Shown in pieces: positions 33,615-41,484 of a stretch of DNA of 64,000 bases. The notes beneath the pieces are model-generated. The model searched no databases. It saw only the letters and a program-made list of their open reading frames with translations, and was not told the origin of the DNA. The stretch is from Acidimicrobiales bacterium (lineage in GTDB: Bacteria > Actinomycetota > Acidimicrobiia > Acidimicrobiales > SZUA-35). Where the stretch lies: NCBI GenBank assembly GCA_028285495.1, contig JANQPB010000012.1:62001-126000 (forward strand), written 5' to 3'. The position numbers were made by a program, and so were the translations under genes. Each line of letters opens with the position of its first letter. Position 1 is the first letter of the stretch.

Positions 33615-34657
33615 TGACGACCACCTCACCAGCACCGACGTCGCCGGCATCGGCCCCCGGCAGTGCCCGGTCACTGCTCGGCCGGGTCCGTGTCGACTAC
33701 CGGATCCTGGCCGGACTGGCCGTGATCGCCGTTGCGATGATCATCGCCTATCAGTGGGACTCCCAGCAGACCACGGCCGTCGCCGCCCGGACCATCAGGG
33801 AGGCCGCGCCGCTGATCCTCGCCGCCCTCTGCGGCCTCATCGGCGAGCGCTCCGGCATCATCAACATCGGCATCGAGGGCCAGATGCTGTTGGCCGCCTT
33901 CGTCGGGTTCATGGTCGCCTCGTCGAGCGGCAACCTGATCCTCGGCGTGATGGGGGGCATGGCCGCTGCCTCGGTCGCCGGGCTCTTCCTGGCCTGGACC
34001 GCAGTGGCGCTCAAGATGGACCAGATCATCGCCGGCACGATCATCAACATCTTCGGCCTCGGCGTGACGAGCTTCCTGTACGTCCAGGGTCGGACCATGC
34101 CCTCGGTGCCCAACTGGCCGATCCCCGGTCTCGACGAGCTGCCGCTGATCGGTTCGATGCTGTTCTCACACGGCCCGCTGACCTATGCCGCCCTCGTCGC
34201 CGTCGTCGTGGTCCACGTCGCCCTCTTCCAGACCCGGTGGGGCCTGAGGACCAGGGCGGTCGGCGAGCATCCGAGCGCAGCCGACACCGTCGGCGTCCGG
34301 GTCTACTTCGTCCGCTACCGCAACCTGGCCATCGCCGGCATGCTGGCCGGCCTGGCCGGCTTCGCCCTGCTGCAGTCGGCCTCGGTGTTCAACCGGGGGA
34401 TGACCAACGGCAAGGGCTTCATCGCCCTGGCCGTGATGATCTTCGGCCGCTACCGGCCGTTCGGCGTGCTGTCGGCGGCGGTGCTGTTCGGCTTCTTCAA
34501 CGCCCTCCAGGCCCAGCTCCAGTTCCGCCAGGCCTTCGACATCCCGCCCCAGTTCTTCGGGATGATCCCGTTCGTGTTCACGATCGCGGTGCTGGCCATC
34601 GCCGGTCTGCGGACCCGGCCGCCGGCCGCCATCGGCCAGCCGTACGAGAAGGAGTAG
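33614..34657 (+). CDS. Nucleoside-type ABC importer permease 2
   Basis: A 347-residue permease, partner of the previous gene. IINIGIEGQMLLAAFVGFM and QIIAGTIINIFGLGVTSF match the second BMP-type permease. The N-terminal 30 residues are Pro/Ser/Thr-rich. I start at ATG 33614, which overlaps the previous stop, rather than at the more upstream in-frame codon. Confidence 0.92.
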   Translation: MTTTSPAPTSPASAPGSARSLLGRVRVDYRILAGLAVIAVAMIIAYQWDSQQTTAVAARTIREAAPLILAALCGLIGERSGIINIGIEGQMLLAAFVGFMVASSSGNLILGVMGGMAAASVAGLFLAWTAVALKMDQIIAGTIINIFGLGVTSFLYVQGRTMPSVPNWPIPGLDELPLIGSMLFSHGPLTYAALVAVVVVHVALFQTRWGLRTRAVGEHPSAADTVGVRVYFVRYRNLAIAGMLAGLAGFALLQSASVFNRGMTNGKGFIALAVMIFGRYRPFGVLSAAVLFGFFNALQAQLQFRQAFDIPPQFFGMIPFVFTIAVLAIAGLRTRPPAAIGQPYEKE

Positions 34658-34662
34658 CACCG

Positions 34663-34680
34663 ATGAGGAGGCACCGGTGA
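34663..34680 (+). other. Five-codon mini-ORF containing the ribosome site of the next gene
   Basis: ATGAGGAGGCACCGGTGA encodes MRRHR and ends on the GTG start of the ATPase gene (GTGA). The AGGAGG inside it is the Shine-Dalgarno sequence for that gene. It may couple translation or be a chance reading. Confidence 0.35.
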
Positions 34681-36263
34681 CCCCAACCGAGAGCTCCGGA
34701 ACGCCCCTGATCGAGGCGAGGGGGCTGACCAAGCGGTTCCCCGGCGTGGTGGCGAACGACCGGGTCGACCTCGTCGTGCATCCCGGTGAGATCCTCGGCC
34801 TGCTCGGCGAGAACGGGGCGGGGAAGTCGACGCTGGTGAAGATGATCTTCGGGATCTACCAGCCGGACGAGGGCCAGATCTTCCTGCGGGGCGAGGAGAT
34901 GACCGCCGATGGCCCTGGCCAGGCCATCGCCCGTGGCATCGGCATGGTCCACCAGCACTTCCAGCTCGTGCCCCCGTTGACCGTGGCCGAGAACATCGTG
35001 CTCGGGGCCGAGACCACCAGGGGTGGCTTCCTCAACCGGCGGGCGGCCGAGGACGAGGTGCGGGAGCTGTCGCAGCGCTTCGGCCTGATCGTCGAGCCGA
35101 GCGACGTCGTCGAGGACCTGCCGGTCGGCATCCAGCAGCGGGTCGAGATCCTCAAGGCCCTCTACCGGGGCGCCGAGCTGCTGATCCTCGACGAGCCGAC
35201 GGCGGTGCTGACCCCCCAGGAGACCGACGAGCTGCTCGGCATCATGCGCGACCTGGCCTCATCAGGCGTCGGCATCATCTTCATCACCCACAAGCTCCGG
35301 GAGGTCCTGGCCGTCACCGACCGGGTCACCGTGCTCCGCCGGGGCAAGTCGGTCGGCAGCGTCGACACGGCCGACGCCACCACCGAGTCGCTGGCCGAGC
35401 TGATGGTCGGGCGGTCCGTGGTGCTCCAGGTCGAGAAGTCGGCCAGGGAGCCGGGCGAGGTCGTCCTGGCCGTCGACGGACTCCAGGTCCGCGACGACCG
35501 TCGGCAGATGAGCGTCGACGGCGCCACCCTGCAGGTTCGCTCCGGTGAGATCGTCGGCGTTGCCGGGGTCGAGGGCAACGGCCAGCGGGAGCTGGTCGAG
35601 GCGATCACCGGGATCCGGTCGATCGTCGGCGGCTCGGTCACGATCGGTGACCACCGCGTCGCCGGGCATCCCCGCCGGGTCCGAGACCTCGGCGTCGCCT
35701 ACATCCCGGAGGACCGCGAGCGCGACGGGCTGGTCGGCAACTACTCGATCGCCGACAACATGGTGCTCACCGACTACCACCGGCCCCCCTTCGCCAACAC
35801 CGGGATCCGGCGCTTCGATGCGGTCGACGCCAACGCAACCGAGCTGGTCGAGCGGTTCGACGTGCGCACCCCGAGCATCGAGACGACCGTCGGCTCACTG
35901 TCCGGCGGCAACAAGCAGAAGGTGATCGTCGCCCGCGAGCTGAGCCATGACAACAAGCTGGTGGTGGCCTCGCAGCCGACCAGGGGCGTCGACGTCGGCT
36001 CGATCGAGTTCATCCACGAGCAGCTGATCGCCTCTCGCGACGAGGGCGACGCCGTGCTGCTGGTGTCGGCCGAGCTCGACGAGATCTTCTCGCTGTCCGA
36101 CCGGATCGCCGTGATCTACGAGGGCGAGATCGTGGCCATGCTCGACCCGGAGACGACGACCCGGGAGGAGGTCGGCCTGCTGATGGCCGGCGGTGGGGAG
36201 TCCGACGGCGAGTCGAACGGGCAGGTGGCGGGGCTGGGCGCCGACGGTGCCGCCGTCGACTGA
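34677..36263 (+). CDS. Nucleoside-type ABC importer, double ATPase
   Basis: A 528-residue protein with two ATPase domains. The first has GENGAGKST, VGIQQRVEI and LLILDEPTAVL; the second has a degenerate Walker A (GVEGNGQRE), LSGGNKQK and a Walker B region reading VVASQPTRGVD. One active and one altered domain is the normal pattern for sugar/nucleoside importers of this type. GTG 34677 is preceded by AGGAGG. The stop overlaps the phosphorylase gene (TGATG), tying transport and salvage into one operon. Confidence 0.93.
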   Translation: MTPTESSGTPLIEARGLTKRFPGVVANDRVDLVVHPGEILGLLGENGAGKSTLVKMIFGIYQPDEGQIFLRGEEMTADGPGQAIARGIGMVHQHFQLVPPLTVAENIVLGAETTRGGFLNRRAAEDEVRELSQRFGLIVEPSDVVEDLPVGIQQRVEILKALYRGAELLILDEPTAVLTPQETDELLGIMRDLASSGVGIIFITHKLREVLAVTDRVTVLRRGKSVGSVDTADATTESLAELMVGRSVVLQVEKSAREPGEVVLAVDGLQVRDDRRQMSVDGATLQVRSGEIVGVAGVEGNGQRELVEAITGIRSIVGGSVTIGDHRVAGHPRRVRDLGVAYIPEDRERDGLVGNYSIADNMVLTDYHRPPFANTGIRRFDAVDANATELVERFDVRTPSIETTVGSLSGGNKQKVIVARELSHDNKLVVASQPTRGVDVGSIEFIHEQLIASRDEGDAVLLVSAELDEIFSLSDRIAVIYEGEIVAMLDPETTTREEVGLLMAGGGESDGESNGQVAGLGADGAAVD

Positions 36264-37036
36264 TGTTCGGGCTGATCACCGGCAGCGGGTTCTACGACAT
36301 CCCGGACCTGGTCGACCGCTCGGTCATCTCGGTCGACACGCCCTTCGGTGGCCCCGTTCCGGTCACCACCGGTCGCTGGCGTGACCGGCCGGTGTGCTTC
36401 CTGCCCCGCCACGGCTCCGACCACTCGATCCCGCCCCACGCCATCAACTACCGGGCCAACATCGCCGCCCTGAAGGCGGCCGGGGCCACCGACGTGTTGG
36501 CCACCGCCGTCAGCGGCTCGATGAACCCCGCCATGGCGCCGGGGGCGCTGGTGCTGATCAGCGATGTGCTGAACTTCACCTCCGGCCGCGAGGCCACGTT
36601 CTTCGACGGCACGGCCCGGCCGGTCGTGGCCGGCGATCCGGCGCCCCGGCCGGTGGTCCACACCGACATGAGCGATCCCTACGACGCCACGCTGCGCGAC
36701 CTGGTGCGCCGGGCCGCGATCGACGAGGGCGTCGAGCTGGCCGACGGGGCGGTGTACTGCACCGCCGACGGGCCCCGGTTCGAGACCCCGGCCGAGATCC
36801 GGATGATGGCGCAGCTCGGCGGCGACCTGGTCGGCATGACCGGCTACCCCGAGGTGGTCCTGGCCGTCGAGGCCGGGCTCCGGTACGCCTCGATCGGGGT
36901 GGTGTCGAACCTGGCGGCCGGGATCAGCCCCGAGCCCCTGTCGGCCGACGACATCATGGCCCTCATCTCCGACGTCACCGATCCCCTCCACCGCCTCATC
37001 GGGCGCACCGTCGAGCGCTCGGGCGAGGCGGCATGA
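36263..37036 (+). CDS. S-methyl-5'-thioadenosine/purine nucleoside phosphorylase
   Basis: A 257-residue member of the MTAP/PNP family: GLITGSGFYDIP at the N-terminus, FLPRHGSDHSIPPHAINYRAN for phosphate and ribose binding, GPRFETPAEIRMM, and the base region GMTGYPEVVLA. Followed by mtnA it most likely splits methylthioadenosine to adenine and methylthioribose-1-phosphate; 6-oxopurine or inosine phosphorylase activity is a known alternative for this clade. The last 11 codons are the first copy of the 32-bp repeat that follows. Confidence 0.87.
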   Translation: MFGLITGSGFYDIPDLVDRSVISVDTPFGGPVPVTTGRWRDRPVCFLPRHGSDHSIPPHAINYRANIAALKAAGATDVLATAVSGSMNPAMAPGALVLISDVLNFTSGREATFFDGTARPVVAGDPAPRPVVHTDMSDPYDATLRDLVRRAAIDEGVELADGAVYCTADGPRFETPAEIRMMAQLGGDLVGMTGYPEVVLAVEAGLRYASIGVVSNLAAGISPEPLSADDIMALISDVTDPLHRLIGRTVERSGEAA

Positions 37037-37164
37037 GCACCGTCGAGCGCTGGGGTGGGGCGGCATGAGCACCGTCGAGCGCTGGGGTGGGGCGGCATGA
37101 GCACCGACGAGCGCTCGGGTGAGGCGGCATGAGCACCGTCGAGCGCCCCGGCGAGGCGGCATGA
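37001..37164 (+). repeat. 32-bp tandem repeat, about five copies
   Basis: The unit starts in the last codons of the phosphorylase gene and recurs with ATG at 37033, 37065, 37097, 37129 and 37161, exactly 32 bp apart. Copies differ by a few bases (CGCTGGGGTGG versus CGCTCGGGCGAG). There are no spacers, so it is not a CRISPR array. Each unit ends in GGCATGAGC, putting a stop and a start on the same bases. Confidence 0.92.
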
Positions 37165-37205
37165 GCACCGCATCGAGCCGGACGGTCCCCGCCGACGGCG
37201 ATTAG
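37033..37205 (+). other. Ladder of five overlapping mini-ORFs
   Basis: Because the repeat is 32 bp, each unit reads as an 11-codon ORF whose TGA overlaps the next ATG (ATGA): MSTVERWGGAA twice, MSTDERSGEAA, MSTVERPGEAA, then a 14-codon ORF ending at TAG 37205. A ribosome finishing the phosphorylase could stop and restart five times before reaching mtnA. The reading is direct; translation is not shown. Confidence 0.55.
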
Positions 37206-37215
37206 GGTGGCGCCG

Positions 37216-38217
37216 ATGCGAACCCTCGATTGGGTCGACGGCGCCATCGAGCTGGTCGACCAGACCAAGTTGCCCCAGGAGGTCGAGATCCTGCGGTTGA
37301 CCGAGGTCCCCGACCTGGTGGCCGCCATCAAGCGGCTGTCGGTCCGGGGCGCCCCGGCCCTCGGCGTCGCCGGTGCCTACGGGGTGGCGCTGGCCGCCAC
37401 GGTCAACGACCCGGCCACCGACCGGGCGGCGTTCGACGCCGCCGTCGCCTCGATCCGCGACGCCCGCCCGACGGCGGTCAACCTGGCCAGGATGGTCGAC
37501 CGGGTGACCCCGCTGGCCGACGGCGGCGTCGAGGCCCTGCTGGCCGAGGCCGACCGGATCCGCGACGAGGAGCTGGCGGCGTCGTTGGCGATGGGGGAGC
37601 GGGGGGCCGACCTGGTCAGGGAGCTGGTCGGCGGCGACGCCCCGATCCGGGCCATGACGATCTGCAACACCGGCGGCCTGGCCACCGTCGAGCGGGGCAC
37701 CGCACTGGCCGTCATCCAGACCCTGCACGAGCGGGGTGAGCTGGCCGAGGCCCTCCCGGTCGAGACCAGGCCGCTGCTCCAGGGCGGGCGGCTGACGACC
37801 TGGGAGCTCCAGCAGATGGGGGCGCCCCACCGGCTGCTGGTCGACTCGGCCGGGCCGTTCCTGCTGGCCCGGGGCGCGGCCGACGTCGTGCTCATCGGCG
37901 CCGATCGGGTGGCGGCCAACGGCGACACGGCCAACAAGATCGGCAGCTTCAGCCTGGCCCTCGGGGCGGCCAACGCCGGCGTGCCGTTCCTCGTCGTGGC
38001 CCCGGAGTCGACGGTCGACCTCGACACCCCGGACGGCGACGCCATCGAGATCGAGGATCGCGGCCCCGAGGAGGTGGCGTCGGTCCGGGGCGTCCCGGTC
38101 GCGCCCCCGGGAACGCCCGGCGTCAACCCGGCGTTCGACGTGACCCCCGTCGGCCTCGTCACCGCCCTGGTGACCGACGAGCGGGTCGTCCGCTTCGACG
38201 ACGGGGAGGCGCTGTGA
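37216..38217 (+). CDS. mtnA: S-methyl-5-thioribose-1-phosphate isomerase
   Basis: A 333-residue protein of the MtnA/eIF2B-like family. Seen: VRGAPALGVAGAYG, the catalytic Cys in TICNTGGLAT, TRPLLQGGRLTTWEL and the catalytic Asp in IGADRVAANGDTANKIG. It converts methylthioribose-1-phosphate to methylthioribulose-1-phosphate, the step after the phosphorylase upstream. I use ATG 37216; GTG 37207 would add three residues. The stop overlaps the GTG of the amidohydrolase gene. The rest of a full methionine salvage pathway (mtnB, mtnC, mtnD) is not in this window. Confidence 0.94.
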   Translation: MRTLDWVDGAIELVDQTKLPQEVEILRLTEVPDLVAAIKRLSVRGAPALGVAGAYGVALAATVNDPATDRAAFDAAVASIRDARPTAVNLARMVDRVTPLADGGVEALLAEADRIRDEELAASLAMGERGADLVRELVGGDAPIRAMTICNTGGLATVERGTALAVIQTLHERGELAEALPVETRPLLQGGRLTTWELQQMGAPHRLLVDSAGPFLLARGAADVVLIGADRVAANGDTANKIGSFSLALGAANAGVPFLVVAPESTVDLDTPDGDAIEIEDRGPEEVASVRGVPVAPPGTPGVNPAFDVTPVGLVTALVTDERVVRFDDGEAL

Positions 38218-39539
38218 GCGATCCCGACGCCCGCTGGGGTGCGGCCGCCGTGCGGCTCGTCGGCGAGGTCGTCGTCCCGGCCGAGGGGCGGGGCGAGGTG
38301 ATCGAGGGCGGCGCGATCGACATCGACGCGGCCGGTCGCATCGCCGCCGTCGGGCCGGAGCACGAGCTGGGGCCGGCGCCGGACGAGGTCCGGCGGGTCG
38401 GCGGGCTGCTGTTGCCCGGGTTGGTCAACGCCCACGCCCACACCCCGATGACCCTCGTCCGCTCGGCCGGCGACGGCCTCCCCCTCGACCGCTGGCTCCG
38501 GGAGGGCGTCTGGCCCCGCGAGGGGAGGATGACCCCCGAGGATGCGTGGTGGGGCATGACCCTCGGCTCGGCCGAGATGCTGGCCGCCGGGGTCACCACC
38601 TCGTGTGAGATGTACCTGTTCGAGGAGCAGGTCGTCGCCGCCGCCGTCGACAGCGGCGCCCGGCTCGTCATCACGCCAGGGGTGATCGCCGCCCTGGCCC
38701 CCGACGGTGACGTCGGCGATCGGATCGGCGCCATCGCCGCCTTCCACGACGAGCACCACCGTCCGGACGAGCGGATCTCGGTCGGCTTCGCCCCCCACTC
38801 GGTCTACGACCTGTCGCCCGAGCAGTGCGGCGAGATCGCGGCCGAGGCGGCCAGGCGGGACGCCCTGTTCCACATCCACCTCGAGGAGACCGAGGCCGAG
38901 CGCCGCCTCGTGCTCGAGCGCCACGGCTGCACGGCCACCAGGGCCCTGGCCGACGCCGGCGTGCTCGACGCCAAGGTGCTGGCCGCCCACGGCGTCTGGC
39001 TCGACGCCGATGACCGCAAGCTCCTGGCCGACGCCGGTGCCGCCGTCGCCCACTGCCCCCAGTCGAACCTGAAGCTCGGCTCCGGCATCGCCCCGGTGGC
39101 CCACTGGCTGAACGAGGGGGTCGGGGTCGGCATCGGCACCGACGGCGTCGCCTCCAACGACGACCTCGATCTGTGGGAGGAGCTGAAGCTCGCACCGCTC
39201 CTGGCTCGGGGCATCGAGCACGACCCGCAGGCCATGGACGCCACGACCGCCCTCGACCTCGCCACCCGCTCCGGGGCCAGGGCCATCGGGCTCGACGACG
39301 TCGGGGAGCTCCGCCAGGGGGCCTGGGCCGACATCGTGCGGGTCGACCTCGACCAGCCGGCGTTCACCCCCCGCATCGACCTGCTGACGCTGCTGGTGTT
39401 CGCCGGGTCATCCCGGTTCGTCACCGACGTGTGGGTGGCCGGGCGGCCGGTGGTGGTCGACGGCGAGGTGACCACGGTCGACGTCGGTCGGGCCCGTCAC
39501 GAGGTCGAGGGGCGGGGCCGCCGCCTGGCCGCGGGCTGA
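38214..39539 (+). CDS. Amidohydrolase, MtaD/TrzF-like (MTA/SAH or 5'-deoxyadenosine deaminase)
   Basis: A 441-residue metal-dependent deaminase. Metal ligands: NAHAHTPM, FHIHLEET, AAHGVWLD and GTDGVASND. The GLVNAHAHTPMTL start and CPQSNLKLGSG region fit the methylthioadenosine/S-adenosylhomocysteine deaminase group. It sits after mtnA with a GTGA overlap, so it may deaminate MTA, SAH or 5'-deoxyadenosine before cleavage. An ethylthio-triazine or guanine-type substrate is less likely from context. Confidence 0.86.
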   Translation: MSDPDARWGAAAVRLVGEVVVPAEGRGEVIEGGAIDIDAAGRIAAVGPEHELGPAPDEVRRVGGLLLPGLVNAHAHTPMTLVRSAGDGLPLDRWLREGVWPREGRMTPEDAWWGMTLGSAEMLAAGVTTSCEMYLFEEQVVAAAVDSGARLVITPGVIAALAPDGDVGDRIGAIAAFHDEHHRPDERISVGFAPHSVYDLSPEQCGEIAAEAARRDALFHIHLEETEAERRLVLERHGCTATRALADAGVLDAKVLAAHGVWLDADDRKLLADAGAAVAHCPQSNLKLGSGIAPVAHWLNEGVGVGIGTDGVASNDDLDLWEELKLAPLLARGIEHDPQAMDATTALDLATRSGARAIGLDDVGELRQGAWADIVRVDLDQPAFTPRIDLLTLLVFAGSSRFVTDVWVAGRPVVVDGEVTTVDVGRARHEVEGRGRRLAAG

Positions 39540-39583
39540 GACCCGACGGGCTCGGGCCCGGGTCGGGCGGCCGGGGCCGCCGG

Positions 39584-40612
39584 TCAGGTCAGCAGCAGAC
39601 GCCCGTCGCCTGGCCGGGTGTGGCCGATCACGGCGGCCCGGTGACCGGACCGGGTGAGCTCCGCCACCACGCCGTCGGCCCGGTCGGCGTCGACGCCGAA
39701 CACCAGGCCGCCGGAGGTCTGGGCGTCGGCCAGCAGCAGCACGTCGAGCTCGTCGGCCGACGCCGCCTCCAGCTGCGATTCGACCGAGCGGAGGTTGCGC
39801 CGCGATCCCCCGGGGATCAGGCCGTCGGCCGCCAGCTCCCGCACCCCGTCGAGGACCGGGACCGCCCCCGCGTCGATGATCGCGTCGACCGCCGACTCCC
39901 TGGCCGCCCGGCCCAGGTGGCCGAGCAGGCCGAAGCCGGTCACGTCGGTGCCGCCGGTGGCCCCGGCGGCCATGGCCACCGCGGCCGCGTCGTCGTTGAG
40001 GCGGGTCATCGAGTCGACGGCGGCGTCGACCAGGGCCTCGGGGACCCGACCGGCCTTGACCGCCGTCGAGACGACGCCGATGCCGAGCGGCTTGGTGAGG
40101 ACCAGCGCCTGGTCGGGCCGCAGCCCGGCGTTGGTCAGGAGACGATCGGGGTCGGCCTCGCCGATCACGGCCAGCCCGAACTTCGGCTCGGGGTCGTCGA
40201 CGGTGTGGCCGCCGCCGATCACGAACCCGCCGGCCTTGGCCACCGCCGCCGCCCCGCCAAGTACCTCGCCGAGCAGGTCCGGGCTCAGCTCGTCGCGGTT
40301 CCAGGCGACCAGGTTGATCGCCAGCAGCGGTCGTCCGCCCATGGCGTAGACGTCGGACACCGAGTTGGCCGCGGCGATCCGGCCCCAGGTCTCGGCATCG
40401 TCGACGAGCGGGGTGATGAAGTCGGCGGTGAAGATGAGGGCCCGGTCGTCGTCGAGGCGCCACACCGCGGCATCGTCGCCGGTTGAGGCGTCGACCAGGA
40501 GCCGGTCGTCGTCGGTCGGGGGCAGATGGCGCAGGACCTGCGCCAGCTCGTCAGGAGCGAGCTTGCACGCTCAACCGGCGCCGTGGCTGAACTCGGTCAG
40601 TCGCCTGGTCAT
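39584..40612 (-). CDS. selD: Selenide, water dikinase with selenocysteine (in-frame UGA)
   Basis: A 342-residue SelD read through TGA at 40573-40571 as selenocysteine 14. The N-terminus then reads LTEFSHGAGUACKLAP, matching the SHGAGCGCK active site of E. coli SelD with Sec in place of the catalytic Cys; the Lys of this loop is kept. The remainder is full-length and intact: STGDDAAVWRL, FTADFITPL, MGGRPLLAINL, GGHTVDDPEPKFGLAV, LTKPLGIG and TDVTGFGLLGHLG. It makes selenophosphate from selenide and ATP for selenocysteine synthesis. Without read-through the ORF would start at an internal Met and lack the ATP/selenium site. selA, selB and selC are not in the window. Confidence 0.93.
40527..40545 (-). 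promoter_or_regulatory. Putative bacterial SECIS hairpin of selD
   Basis: On the selD strand, starting 26 nt after the UGA, TGGCGCAG and CTGCGCCA form a perfect 8-bp stem with a GTC loop. The apex CAGGTCCTG closely matches CAGGUCUG at the apex of the E. coli fdhF SECIS, and the UGA-to-loop distance of about 33 nt is within the known bacterial range. It lies inside the coding sequence, as bacterial SECIS elements do. Confidence 0.75.
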
Positions 40613-40767
40613 CGAACACCCCCTCCCGTCTCGTGTCGCGGTTCGTGTGCCGTGCAGCGCCCAGGCTACCGAGCGCCCGCCCGGTCACGTCAGGTCGGGG
40701 AGGGGACGGCCGGCGCCCGTTGCCGGTGGTTGTCGACCGATCATGCGCCCGACCTAGAGTGGCCCCC

Positions 40768-41448
40768 ATGCAGGTGGATGTCGGAGCCGGATCGGCCCGC
40801 TCGGCGATCGGGTCGCGGGTCGATGCGGTCGCCGCCCGGGTCATCCCCGATGTCATCCGCCCCTTCGTCCTCCCGGTGGCCATGGCCGTGCTGCTCGTCG
40901 TCGGGATCTCGGTCACCGTGTCCCGGGTCGGGCTGCTGATCGACTGGTCGGAGCGCCACCGCGGCTCCGGCCAGCACGTCGTCGTCGGCTGCGAGGCCGA
41001 GGAGGTCCGGTCCGGCGACCACTGGATCTGCGACGGTGCGATGATCGCGACGGGCTCGTTGGTGGACGTCCGGGCCGATCTGGTCACGAGTCGGGGTGCC
41101 GCCACCTCGCGCCAGCCGTTCGTCGGCGAGGAGCACGAGGTCTTCTTCGACCCGGACGATCTCGGCACGGTCCACCCGGTGCCGTACCGGCTGAACGAGC
41201 TGCTCCGCCTCTACCTCTCGGTCCTGCCCCGGGTCCTGCTGGCCGGCGGGGCGGCGCTGTGGCTGGCCGGCTGGGCCCTGACCACGCGGGTCGACGCCAG
41301 CGATCTGCTGATCCGCGATCGGGTCCGCCTCCCTGGCCGGTTCGTCTGGCAGACCAGGGGCATGCAGTGGCTGGTGGTCGCACTCGGCTCGCTCGTCGTC
41401 AATCACCTGCTCACCACCAGGGTCATCGGCTCCCTCGGCACGTTCTGA
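40768..41448 (+). CDS. Membrane protein of unknown function
   Basis: A 226-residue protein not recognised by family. It has one membrane helix at about 33-55, a soluble stretch with two Cys (VVVGCEAEE, HWICDGAM) that probably faces outside, and two helices near the C-terminus (about 150-175 and 205-220). The segment between the helices contains EHEVFFDPDDLGTVHPVPYR. It stands alone, divergent from selD and convergent with the DUF3179 gene. Confidence 0.65.
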   Translation: MQVDVGAGSARSAIGSRVDAVAARVIPDVIRPFVLPVAMAVLLVVGISVTVSRVGLLIDWSERHRGSGQHVVVGCEAEEVRSGDHWICDGAMIATGSLVDVRADLVTSRGAATSRQPFVGEEHEVFFDPDDLGTVHPVPYRLNELLRLYLSVLPRVLLAGGAALWLAGWALTTRVDASDLLIRDRVRLPGRFVWQTRGMQWLVVALGSLVVNHLLTTRVIGSLGTF

Positions 41449-41484
41449 CCACCCCGGTCGAGCGGCGCCGATCCCCGGTCGCCG

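Noticed and set aside
37001..37164. CRISPR array
   Set aside because: The 32-bp units follow one another directly without unique spacers, and no cas genes are present.
39584..40465. selD as a truncated pseudogene starting at an internal Met
   Set aside because: The upstream frame encodes the exact active-site loop with a single TGA at the catalytic position and a SECIS-like hairpin after it, which fits selenocysteine far better than decay.
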